Source: Massilia litorea
GTDB lineage: Bacteria > Pseudomonadota > Gammaproteobacteria > Burkholderiales > Burkholderiaceae_D
Reading direction: 5' to 3'
DNA: 64,000 nt
Assembly (NCBI RefSeq): GCF_015101885.1
Contig: NZ_CP062941.1
Location: 3,596,001-3,660,000 of the forward strand
Positions 1 through 11,376 of this stretch are shown piece by piece (within the stretch, counting starts at the first letter, position 1; the number at the start of each line of letters is the position of its first letter). A program made the translations under genes and the position numbers. The notes beneath the pieces were generated by a model. The model searched no databases and was not told where the DNA came from. It saw nothing but the letters and a program-made list of their open reading frames with translations.

Positions 1-376
1 CGCAGGGGATGAGGTCGTCGTCCCAGCCGTGCACGATCTCCGCATGGGTGGCCAGCAGGGCCGGGGCCTGGGTCGGATAATCCGGCATGTACACGGCGGG
101 GGCGAGCAGGAACACGCCGTGCGCGTCGAGCCAGGCCGACGCTTCCGCGGCCACCCAACCGCCCATGCTCGATCCCACCAGCAGCAGCGGCCGGTCGAGG
201 ACGCTGCAGGCCTTTCTCAACTGTTCCAGCCGCAGTGCCGGATCGGCGGTGTGCGTGTAATCGAGGCTGGCGACGTCCCAGCCCTGCTGCCATGCCACCG
301 CCGCCAGTGCCGCGATCTTGGCGCCGGCCGGCCCGCTTTCCTTCCCGTGCACGAAGTGGATCAATCCCTTGTTCAT
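1..376 (-). CDS. YqiA-like alpha/beta hydrolase (3' end beyond window)
   Basis: The gene runs off the left edge; about 125 N-terminal codons are present. After the start the protein reads VHGKESGPAG, typical of small esterases of the YqiA/UPF0227 type. The nucleophile elbow G-S-S-M-G-G lies near residue 72, and HGWDDDLIP near the edge fits the loop carrying the acidic or histidine part of the triad. It is predicted to be a cytoplasmic serine hydrolase of unknown substrate. Its ATG lies 14 bp after the stop of the 66-residue ORF upstream, so the two are probably cotranscribed. The family call is good; the exact subfamily is inferred. Confidence 0.75.
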   Translation of the reverse strand, partial: MNKGLIHFVHGKESGPAGAKIAALAAVAWQQGWDVASLDYTHTADPALRLEQLRKACSVLDRPLLLVGSSMGGWVAAEASAWLDAHGVFLLAPAVYMPDYPTQAPALLATHAEIVHGWDDDLIPC

Positions 377-390
377 CGGCGTGCGCGCGC

Positions 391-591
391 TCACAGGCAG
401 GCGATCAGCGAGGCCAGGATGTTGCCGTGGCCGACCGTGTGCAGGCGCGCGTCGCGCGTGCTGTCGGTACGCGGGTCGTAGTAGCCGACGATATGCAGGC
501 GCACATCCCTGGCGGTCTGCCTGCCGTCGGCGGCGGTGTCGATGTAGCCGGCGGTGTGGTGCCGTGCATCGGTCAGTGTCTGTCTTGTCAT
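391..591 (-). CDS. small hypothetical protein, 66 aa
   Basis: I do not recognise this short protein. It shows an internal pattern of about three units in which (D/R)-A/V-R-x-H-x-V/A-G is followed by Y-x-D or H-G-N, suggesting a small repeated beta structure. There is no signal peptide or membrane segment. It lies directly upstream of the esterase-like gene with a 14-bp gap, so the two probably share a transcript. Its reality rests on that spacing and on the internal repeat. An alternative is a chance ORF in GC-rich DNA. Confidence 0.5.
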   Translation of the reverse strand: MTRQTLTDARHHTAGYIDTAADGRQTARDVRLHIVGYYDPRTDSTRDARLHTVGHGNILASLIACL

Positions 592-795
592 GTCGGGCTC
601 CGTGCCGTTGATCGGGTGGCCAGTGTAGCGACGGGGGGCGACAGGCGACGTCGCAGCGCGCCTGCGACGGTCCTTGTCGCGCCACGCCGGCAGACTGTCG
701 AGCTGGGAGGCAGACTACATTTCTTATTGGAAATATTTTTGCTAAGATGGCAGTTTGAACACACGCACGGCCGCCAACCGGCTGCCTGATCGCAC

Positions 796-975
796 ATGCC
801 TGCACTGATCCAACACATCGACGCGATCGCGCGCACGCAAGGGCGGGGCGCCCGCGACGTCGAATCCCTGCGTTTCGCTGCCCCGGCGCTTGCCCATGCG
901 ACGGTCGAGGCCGCGCATGTCGAGGCCGCGCATCTCGAGGCGGCTTTGCGGGCGCGCCGGGCGGAGCTGTCCTGA
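796..975 (+). CDS. small ORF translationally coupled to WYL regulator, 59 aa
   Basis: ATG at 796 opens a 59-codon frame whose TGA overlaps the ATG of the WYL regulator (TGATG at 973-977), a classic coupling arrangement. The product is Ala/Arg/His-rich, with a repeated V-E-A-A-H / L-E-A-A-L helical pattern near the C-terminus, and is probably soluble. I recognise no family. The overlap is the main support for a real gene; a leader peptide controlling the regulator is an alternative. Confidence 0.5.
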   Translation: MPALIQHIDAIARTQGRGARDVESLRFAAPALAHATVEAAHVEAAHLEAALRARRAELS

Positions 976-1982
976 TGGCGACCAACCAGCAATCGCTGCT
1001 GCGCCAGTGGCACATGCTGCGCATGGTGCCGCGGGCGCCGCTCAAAGTGTCGGCCAGGGACCTGTGCGAGCGCCTGTGCGCGGCCGGCTTCGAGGTCGCC
1101 AAGCGCACGGTCGAGCGCGACCTGAAGGAACTGTCCGAGGTGTTTCCGATCGTGGTCGACAGCCGTGACAAACCCTATGGCTGGAGCTGGCTGCGCGAAG
1201 CATCGAGCTTCGACCTGCCCGGGCTGAGCCTGCCCGAAGCGCTGACGCTGGCCCTGGTCGAGCAGCACCTGCAACACCACCTGCCGCCGAGCGCGGTCGA
1301 TGCGCTGCGCCCGCACTTCCAGTCGGCCGCCCGCACGCTGTCGGCGGTGGACGACGCCTCGCCCCCGCGGGCCTGGCTGAACAAGGTGCGCAGCGTGCCA
1401 CCCCAGCAGCCCTTGCTGCCGCCGCGCATGGACGACGAATGCCAGCGCCTCGTGTACCTCGCCCTGATGCAGGACCGCCAGCTCAGGCTCCACTATCGCA
1501 AGCGGGATGCGGACGTGGCGACGGTGTATCCCGCGGTGCACCCGCTGGCCGTGGTGCAGCGCGGCGGCCTGGTCTACCTGGTGTGCATGTTCGGTCACTA
1601 CGACGATGTCCGTACCCTGGCGCTGCACCGGGTGCAGCAGGCCGAGGTGTCGTACGAAGCGGGGCGCCGCAAGCCCGGTTTCGACATCGACGCCTACATC
1701 GCATCCGGGCAGTTCGGGGTGATCGCGGGTGCGCCGATCACGCTGCGCGCGGTGTTCAGCCGGGCTGCCGGCGAACACCTGTTCGAAACGCCGCTCAGCG
1801 CCGACCAGGTGCTGACCGCCGACGACGCCGGATGCCTGCACCTGGCGGCCACGGTACCGAATACCCGATCGCTGGTGTGGTGGCTGCTCGGCTTCGGGGA
1901 CGGGGTGGTGATCCAGGAGCCAACGAGCCTGCGCGAGGAACTGGCCGGCATTGCGCGGCGCATGACGGCGGCCTATGCCTGA
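975..1982 (+). CDS. WYL-domain transcriptional regulator, 335 aa
   Basis: A DeoR-like winged helix occupies about residues 1-65 (KVSARDLCERL followed by KRTVERDLKEL as recognition helix). It is followed by a WYL domain around residues 150-230 (LRLHYRKRDA, then VYPAVHPLAVVQRGGLVYLVC) and a C-terminal WCX-like extension. WYL proteins are ligand-responsive DNA-binding regulators, often of stress, DNA repair or phage-defence genes. Nothing here identifies the ligand. The start is fixed by overlap with the upstream small ORF and a GGAG about 9 bp before it. A hypothetical gene follows almost at once, so the three plus-strand genes may form one operon. Confidence 0.85.
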   Translation: MATNQQSLLRQWHMLRMVPRAPLKVSARDLCERLCAAGFEVAKRTVERDLKELSEVFPIVVDSRDKPYGWSWLREASSFDLPGLSLPEALTLALVEQHLQHHLPPSAVDALRPHFQSAARTLSAVDDASPPRAWLNKVRSVPPQQPLLPPRMDDECQRLVYLALMQDRQLRLHYRKRDADVATVYPAVHPLAVVQRGGLVYLVCMFGHYDDVRTLALHRVQQAEVSYEAGRRKPGFDIDAYIASGQFGVIAGAPITLRAVFSRAAGEHLFETPLSADQVLTADDAGCLHLAATVPNTRSLVWWLLGFGDGVVIQEPTSLREELAGIARRMTAAYA

Positions 1983-2005
1983 ACCAGCGGAAAACCGCGC
2001 CGACC

Positions 2006-2401
2006 GTGATCTACGACAGCCGGGTGGCGGGAGCGCTGGCATGGTTCGTCGCCGCCTGGGCCGGCCAACGGCCTGTCCCCGCTGGCTTGCGCTTTCCCTG
2101 CATGGCGGCCAAGGAGGATCCGGGGGCGGCGCGGCGCAAGCTGCGCAATCCTCGGCCAGGCCCGGGCGGGTTTCCGCTGCTGGGTGCGCGGCCACGTGCG
2201 CACGCAAAATGGAACCTGCGCGCAAGCTGGATCCTCCGGGCGGTCCTGGAAGCGAATCCCGGCACCGTCTTCGGCTCGGGCACGGCCGCGAGCCGCCGCC
2301 TCGAGGCCGCACTCTTCATGTGGGGCTACGATCTTACGCCGTCCACGGCAGCCGGCGCCGCGCCCCTGGCGCTGCGGGCAGCCTGTCCGCGCCTGGCCTG
2401 A
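2006..2401 (+). CDS. hypothetical protein with GTG or rarer start
   Basis: This frame has coding-like codon use and a protein-like sequence (VIYDSRVAGALAWFVAAW, then WNLRASWILRAVLE and LEAALFMWGYDL). It begins just after the WYL stop. No ATG is available. GTG at 2006 is the best conventional start, and CTG at 1979, overlapping the WYL stop, is an alternative. The family is not recognised. Position suggests cotranscription with the WYL regulator, possibly as its partner. The unusual start could mean a damaged 5' end, but the body contains no stop or frameshift. Confidence 0.5.
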   Translation: MIYDSRVAGALAWFVAAWAGQRPVPAGLRFPCMAAKEDPGAARRKLRNPRPGPGGFPLLGARPRAHAKWNLRASWILRAVLEANPGTVFGSGTAASRRLEAALFMWGYDLTPSTAAGAAPLALRAACPRLA

Positions 2402-2467
2402 AACCGTCCATCTGGCCGAGCGTTTTGCGGGGGGCGATTTCGTGAAAGCGAACCGGCATTTCATGGC

Positions 2468-2496
2468 TTGCGTGCTGTCGCCTGGTTTGCTATAGT
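2468..2496 (+). promoter_or_regulatory. rrn promoter P1
   Basis: TTGCGT at 2468 and TATAGT at 2491 are separated by 17 bp and followed by GTGCGTCTCC. Position about 380 bp before 16S fits the distal rrn promoter. Confidence 0.6.
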
Positions 2497-2592
2497 GCGT
2501 CTCCTGCTTTTGCAGCGCAGGAAAACTCAACGACATCAGTTGCTTGAGTTGGCAACTTCCGAGAAATTGGATGCGCTGTAGAAAACGATGAG

Positions 2593-2621
2593 TTGACGAC
2601 GAACGCGAAACACTGCATAAT
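2593..2621 (+). promoter_or_regulatory. rrn promoter P2
   Basis: TTGACG at 2593 and CATAAT at 2616 are separated by exactly 17 bp, close to the sigma-70 consensus, about 255 bp before mature 16S. Confidence 0.7.
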
Positions 2622-2683
2622 CTCGCTTCTCTGCTGCTGACAAACAAAACGATTTGTCGACAAGTAGCAAGCAGTACCGAACA

Positions 2684-2695
2684 AGTTCTTTAACA
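2684..2695 (+). promoter_or_regulatory. rrn boxA antitermination site (leader)
   Basis: AGTTCTTTAACA matches the boxA core bound by NusB/NusE. A second copy lies in the 16S-23S spacer near 4731. Confidence 0.65.
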
Positions 2696-2877
2696 ATTAA
2701 CAGTCGATAAGTGTGGGCGTTTGATGAAGGTGCCAAGAGCTTCGGTTCTTGATTACTTAAATTATCAAATGTTCACAAAAAAGAAATACGTTGTCTCAGC
2801 AATGAGATGACGGTCAGTATTTTGAGTGAGCGACCCGCTAGCAATAGCGGTGACAGAAATGTCAACAAACAGAGATT

Positions 2878-4415
<1,538 letters not shown>

Positions 4416-4488
4416 GAGTAGCACCGGGTCTTGAACCCAGTCACCAAACGCTCACACTTATCGACTGTTGAACAAAGAACACAGTTTC

Positions 4489-4565
4489 GGGGCTGTAGCT
4501 CAGCTGGTTAGAGCACCGTGTTGATAACGCGGGGGTCGTTGGTTCGAGTCCAACCAGCCCTACCA
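4489..4565 (+). tRNA. tRNA-Ile (GAT)
   Basis: This 77-nt tRNA in the 16S-23S spacer has acceptor strands GGGGCTG and CAGCCCT, anticodon loop TTGATAA (GAT), T arm GGTTCGAGTCC and an encoded CCA. Confidence 0.97.
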
Positions 4566-4586
4566 GGTTATTGGCAAACCCAATAA

Positions 4587-4662
4587 GGGGGATTAGCTCA
4601 GCTGGGAGAGCACCTGCTTTGCAAGCAGGGGGTCGTCGGTTCGATCCCGTCATCCTCCACCA
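4587..4662 (+). tRNA. tRNA-Ala (TGC)
   Basis: This 76-nt tRNA lies 21 bp after tRNA-Ile. Acceptor strands are GGGGGAT and ATCCTCC, the anticodon loop is TTTGCAA (TGC), the T arm is GGTTCGATCCC, and CCA is encoded. The Ile-Ala pair is the usual spacer content in this group. Confidence 0.97.
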
Positions 4663-4730
4663 AAAGCTCAAACGTAAGTCGTTAGATTTAGGTTTGATCT
4701 TTTCGAGATCACTGTTGTTCTGTTCTTTAA

Positions 4731-4752
4731 CAATCTGGAAGAAGTAAAGTTT
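4731..4752 (+). promoter_or_regulatory. 23S precursor processing stem, upstream arm, with boxA before it
   Basis: TGTTCTTTAACAA, ending just inside the left edge, is the spacer boxA. The following bases 4732-4752 are complementary to 7809-7829 with one mismatch. Further paired segments lie closer to 23S (about 4793-4810 with 7785-7807; 4827-4836 with 7763-7772; 4861-4881 with 7739-7759). Together they form the long RNase III substrate bracketing 23S. Confidence 0.75.
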
Positions 4753-4873
4753 TTTTAAGCGTGCACGTAAAAATGCACACTTAGGGTAGTAGTAAGAATC
4801 AACAAACATGCAACAAGCTGTACTCCTTGAACTATAGCGCTCCCTGGTGAGTAACCAGGGGCTAACGTTATAG

Positions 4874-7748
<2,875 letters not shown>

Positions 7749-7808
7749 ATAACCTTAGCAGGTATAGTTCAATCGATTACAGTGTGCTGTTTGTTGATCA
7801 CACTACCC

Positions 7809-7829
7809 AAACTTTACTTCCTCCAGATT
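7809..7829 (+). promoter_or_regulatory. 23S precursor processing stem, downstream arm
   Basis: These bases are the reverse complement of 4732-4752 with a single mismatch. The 23S-5S spacer also holds a perfect hairpin (CGCAGTTCA / TGAACTGCG, about 7836-7854). Confidence 0.7.
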
Positions 7830-7868
7830 CCGGGCCGCAGTTCACTGAACTGCGCTTCGTACAAGTCA

Positions 7869-7984
7869 TGCCTGATGACCATAGCAAGTCGGTCCCACCC
7901 CTTCCCATCCCGAACAGGACCGTGAAACGACTTTGCGCCGATGATAGTGCTGCAACCAGTGTGAAAGTAGGTTATCGTCAGGCT
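7869..7984 (+). rRNA. rrf: 5S ribosomal RNA
   Basis: About 116 nt. It begins TGCCTGATGACC, includes GGTCCCACC and TCCCGAACAGG, and ends with TCAGGC pairing with the 5' end. It is the last gene of the rRNA operon; mature ends are approximate. Confidence 0.93.
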
Positions 7985-8000
7985 AGTTATAAAGAAAAAA

Positions 8001-8030
8001 CCCGCTCAGTGATCTGAGCGGGTTTTTTTT
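8001..8030 (+). terminator. rRNA operon terminator
   Basis: CCCGCTCAG and CTGAGCGGG form a 9-bp stem with loop TGAT followed by eight T residues. An A-run before the stem can extend it. Confidence 0.9.
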
Positions 8031-8149
8031 CGTCTGTCGTATGGAAACCGCCGCAGGCTCGGGTCCAATACAATCCTGATCGCTCCAGCAACCTTCCTTG
8101 CTCCCGGCGGTCGAACGATCGCAGGACACCAGGTTTTCGGAGACAAGCC

Positions 8150-9040
8150 ATGCATCGTTTCCACCCGCAGACAATACCGGGCGCGGCCGCAGCCACGGCA
8201 GGCGAGCGCCGGCTGTTTTACCGGCACCGGCTGCCGATCCGCATCATGCACTGGATTAACGTCGTCAGCTTTTTCCTGATGCTGATGAGCGGGCTCGGCA
8301 TCTTCAACGCCCATCCGCGTCTGTACTGGGGCAAGGCTTCCGACTTCGACGCTCCTCTGCTGTCGATCACTGCCCGGCCTGGCCCCGATGGCGAACCGCA
8401 GGGCGTCACACGGATCGGTAAGCGCGTCTTCAATACGGACGGCGTACTGGGGGCGTCGCACGTCGCGGGCGAGGCGCAACCGAGCGAGCGCGCGTTCCCC
8501 TCCTGGGCCACGATCCCGGGTCCGCAATACCTGGCGACGGCGCGCAACTGGCACCTCTTCTTCGCCTGGATATTCGTGCTCAACGGGATTGCGTACGTGG
8601 GATACACGGTCTTCAGCGGCCACCTGCGGCGTGACCTGGTGCCGAGCAAAACCGAGCTGCGCGGGATCGGCGGCTCGCTCAAGGACCACCTGCTGTTTCG
8701 CCATCCGGCCGGCGAGGCCGCCAAACGCTACAACGTGCTGCAGAACCTGACTTACCTTGGCGTGATATTCGTGCTGCTGCCGCTGATCGTGCTGGCCGGC
8801 CTCGGCATGTCGCCGCGGCTCGACGCCCTGTTCGGCGGCTGGGTCGACCTCCTCGGCGGGCGGCAGTCGGCGCGCACGCTGCATTTCCTGGCGGCGTGCT
8901 TGCTGCTCGCCTTTGTCGTCGTGCACGTGTTCGAGGTGATCGTGACCGGGCTGTGGAACAACCTGCGCTCGATGATCACGGGCTATTACCGTTTGCCGGA
9001 GGAGGAACACGCAGGCGAGCGCAAGGGGAGGGCGCCATGA
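8150..9040 (+). CDS. cytochrome b/b561-type membrane subunit, 296 aa
   Basis: A predicted inner-membrane di-haem cytochrome b. The first segment carries RIMHWINVVSFFLMLMSGL with a conserved His. Later helices are around residues 140-165 (NWHLFFAWIFVLNGIAYVG), 200-225 and 245-270 (LHFLAACLLLAFVVVHVFEV), also with His ligand candidates. The family passes electrons between quinones and a periplasmic oxidoreductase. ATG at 8150 has GGAGA about 8 bp upstream. Its stop overlaps the ATG of the molybdopterin protein (ATGA), so the two should form one membrane/periplasm redox pair. The electron donor or acceptor cannot be read from sequence. Confidence 0.85.
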   Translation: MHRFHPQTIPGAAAATAGERRLFYRHRLPIRIMHWINVVSFFLMLMSGLGIFNAHPRLYWGKASDFDAPLLSITARPGPDGEPQGVTRIGKRVFNTDGVLGASHVAGEAQPSERAFPSWATIPGPQYLATARNWHLFFAWIFVLNGIAYVGYTVFSGHLRRDLVPSKTELRGIGGSLKDHLLFRHPAGEAAKRYNVLQNLTYLGVIFVLLPLIVLAGLGMSPRLDALFGGWVDLLGGRQSARTLHFLAACLLLAFVVVHVFEVIVTGLWNNLRSMITGYYRLPEEEHAGERKGRAP

Positions 9041-9816
9041 TCATGCCTGCGCGGCGGCGCTTCCTGCGGCTGGCCGCCGGCGCGGCGCTGCCGGGCGTTC
9101 TAGCCGGCTGCGATCGCCTGGCAGGCAATGACGAATTGAACGGCATGCTGCGCAAGGCCCAGTTCCTGAGCCAGCGCGCCCAGGCGCTGCTGACCGGGGT
9201 GGACGCCATGGCGCAGGAATTTACCGAAGACGACATCGCCGACGTGTTCCGCAGTAACGGCACCGCGATGCCCGACAGCGGCCTGTACCGGCAACTGCTG
9301 GCCGACGGGTTCGCCAGTTGGCGGCTGCGGGTCGGCGGGCTGGTCGCGCACCCGGCGCAATACAGCCTGGCCGACCTGCGGGGGATGCCGTCGCGCACGC
9401 AGATCACGCGCCATGACTGCGTCGAGGGCTGGAGCGTGATAGGGAAGTGGACCGGTGTCCCGCTGCGGCAGCTGCTGTTGCGCGCGGGGCCGCTGCCGGC
9501 GGCGCGCTACGTCGTGTTTCATTGCGCCGACCCGATGGATGGCTCGGATCTGCAGGCGCCCGGGTCGACCTATTACGAAAGCATCGACCTGGTCGAGGCC
9601 GGCCATCCGCAGACGATCCTCGCCTATGGGCTCAACGACGAGCCGCTGCCGGTGAAGAATGGGGCGCCGCTGCGGCTGCGCGTCGAGCGCCAGCTCGGCT
9701 ACAAGCAGGCCAAGTACCTGATGCGAATCGATGTGGTGGAGCGGCTGGACCAGGTCCGCGGCGGCAAGGGCGGCTATTGGGAAGACCGCGGGTACGAGTG
9801 GTACGCGGGAATCTAG
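9037..9816 (+). CDS. molybdopterin-dependent oxidoreductase, sulfite-oxidase fold, 259 aa
   Basis: The N-terminus combines a twin-arginine-like PARRRFLRLAAGAALPG and a lipobox-like LAGC, so export through Tat and possibly lipid anchoring are likely. The Mo-cofactor domain follows (about residues 85-255), with RHDCVEGWSVIGKW holding the conserved cysteine that ligates molybdenum, and later HCADPMDGSD. It resembles the YedY/MsrP and SUOX superfamily; substrate is unknown. The start overlaps the cytochrome b stop, and that cytochrome is the obvious electron partner. ATG at 9043 is a possible alternative start. Confidence 0.85.
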   Translation: MIMPARRRFLRLAAGAALPGVLAGCDRLAGNDELNGMLRKAQFLSQRAQALLTGVDAMAQEFTEDDIADVFRSNGTAMPDSGLYRQLLADGFASWRLRVGGLVAHPAQYSLADLRGMPSRTQITRHDCVEGWSVIGKWTGVPLRQLLLRAGPLPAARYVVFHCADPMDGSDLQAPGSTYYESIDLVEAGHPQTILAYGLNDEPLPVKNGAPLRLRVERQLGYKQAKYLMRIDVVERLDQVRGGKGGYWEDRGYEWYAGI

Positions 9817-10065
9817 CCATCGCTTCCTGGCGCGTTGCTGCGGCCGGGTCAGTTCGAACATTCATGGGCCGGTCGAGGAATGCATGGACTACTTCACCAA
9901 GAAATGTAACTAACCAACGAGGAAATTCAAGCCAACAAAAAAACCGGACGCTAACGAAACCGGGAAAAATAGCAATCATGCAACCAGGCCACCAGGAATG
10001 AGGAGGGTCGAACCGCGGCAAGTCCGTTCGCTTACAATGGAGTCCAGCAAACTGACGGGTCAACG

Positions 10066-10455
10066 ATGCAAAGAATCGATATCGAAACATTGGTGGGTCT
10101 GGCCGAAGCATCGGCTACGGTAACGATGCCCTGCAGCTGCAACAAGGAATCGCTCGCAGCATGGCGTGCATTGCCGCTGACGCTGGAAGCCGTACGCCTG
10201 GAGGAGGTGGGCTTCCTGTTCGACGATCCCTACGACGAACCGACGTTTGCGGAGTACCACCCGGCCGGGACACGCTACGAGAGCGCAACTGCCCCGATCG
10301 CCATGCGCTTCTATCCGTACAACCGCTGCGCCGTCGTACGCTGCCTGGACTGTCACCGGCACTACCTGCGGTATAACGAGGCTGGCGGCTATTTCACCGA
10401 AATCCGGATTCGCGCCTTGCGGCCCGAGCTGATCGTGGATGCACCGGAAAACTGA
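10066..10455 (+). CDS. hypothetical protein with possible zinc site, 129 aa
   Basis: I do not recognise a named family. A CSC motif sits near residue 24. VVRCLDCHRHYLRYNEAGGYF around residues 90-110 gives CxxC plus His, suggesting a small metal-binding fold. There is no signal peptide or membrane segment. The gene stands alone between the oxidoreductase pair and the opposite-strand uridine kinase. The 249 bp before it (9817-10065) show no gene. Confidence 0.7.
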   Translation: MQRIDIETLVGLAEASATVTMPCSCNKESLAAWRALPLTLEAVRLEEVGFLFDDPYDEPTFAEYHPAGTRYESATAPIAMRFYPYNRCAVVRCLDCHRHYLRYNEAGGYFTEIRIRALRPELIVDAPEN

Positions 10456-10502
10456 AGCAGTCCAGGCTGGATGCGCAACCCGAAGCGGCAGACCGGCTTG
10501 GA

Positions 10503-11144
10503 TCAGGGCCGCTTCAACTGCCCGATGACGCTCGCCACCTTGGTGGTAATGACATCGACCGCCGGGCCATTCGCGCCGTGCGGCAAAATGACGTCGGCAT
10601 GGCGCTTGGTCGGCTCGATGAACTGCTTGTGCATCGGGCGTACCGTTTCCAGATACTGGTTGACGATGCTCTCCACCGTGCGCCCGCGCTCGTTGATATC
10701 CCTTTGCATGCGGCGGATGAAGCGCACGTCCGGGGCGGTGTCGACAAAGATCTTCAGCGACATCATGTTGCGCAGGTCCGCGTCATACAAGGCGAACAGG
10801 CCTTCGATCACGATGACCGGGGCCGGCTTGACCGGGATGGTTTTGTTGGAGCGGTTGTCGATCGTGAAGTCGTACTCCGGCATCTCGATCGCCTCGCCAT
10901 TGCGCAGGGCCTGGACGTGCTGGACCAACAGGGGCCAGTCGAAGGCCTGGGGATGGTCGTAGTTCTGCCTGCGGCGCACTTCCGGGGTGAGGTCGGATTG
11001 GTCGCGGTAGTAATCGTCCTGCATCACCACCGAGACCACATCAGCGCCGAAGGAAGCCAGCACTTGCTGGGACACCGTGGACTTGCCGCTGCCGCTGCCG
11101 CCGGCGACACCAATCACAAACGGTTGGAAGGAAATCTCATTCAT
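10503..11144 (-). CDS. udk: uridine kinase, 213 aa
   Basis: The product phosphorylates uridine and cytidine to UMP and CMP in pyrimidine salvage. The P-loop GGSGSGKST lies near residue 15, followed by MQDDYYRDQSDL (substrate-binding Asp-Tyr region), NYDHPQAFDWPL and VIVIEGLFALYD. The lid arginines are in RFIRRMQRDINERGR. The length is typical. I chose the ATG at 11144 (MNEISFQPFVIG) over an upstream one because family members start close to the P-loop and GGGG precedes it. The C-terminal extension is short. Confidence 0.93.
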   Translation of the reverse strand: MNEISFQPFVIGVAGGSGSGKSTVSQQVLASFGADVVSVVMQDDYYRDQSDLTPEVRRRQNYDHPQAFDWPLLVQHVQALRNGEAIEMPEYDFTIDNRSNKTIPVKPAPVIVIEGLFALYDADLRNMMSLKIFVDTAPDVRFIRRMQRDINERGRTVESIVNQYLETVRPMHKQFIEPTKRHADVILPHGANGPAVDVITTKVASVIGQLKRP

Positions 11145-11316
11145 CCCCGAATGATACCGGAGCGGCGGCCGAACCGACAGGGCCGCCTGGTCCAAATGCA
11201 GTGTTCGGCAGCGGCTTGGGCTTTCGGCAACGAAGTTTGCGGGCGGGCTCCGGGCAGCCGACGACCCCTGCCTTGCCCCGGGGCTAACACGGCTGCAGGA
11301 CGCCCCTTGGCGACGT

Positions 11317-11322
11317 TATAAT
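11317..11322 (+). promoter_or_regulatory. probable -10 element for FUSC gene
   Basis: A perfect TATAAT lies 55 bp before the FUSC start. No good -35 is seen at 16-18 bp, so strength is uncertain. Confidence 0.4.
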
Positions 11323-11376
11323 TAACCCATCATTCCCTCCCGCATCAACCTGCCAGGAAAGCGAGCGTCCCACCCC

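Larger units (their letters stand above)
2402..2877 (+). promoter_or_regulatory. rRNA operon promoter and leader region
   Basis: This 476-bp stretch holds no gene. It contains two sigma-70 promoters, a boxA antitermination site and the upstream arm of the 16S processing stem, listed separately. The base composition drops to AT-rich before 16S, as expected for an rrn leader. Confidence 0.8.
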
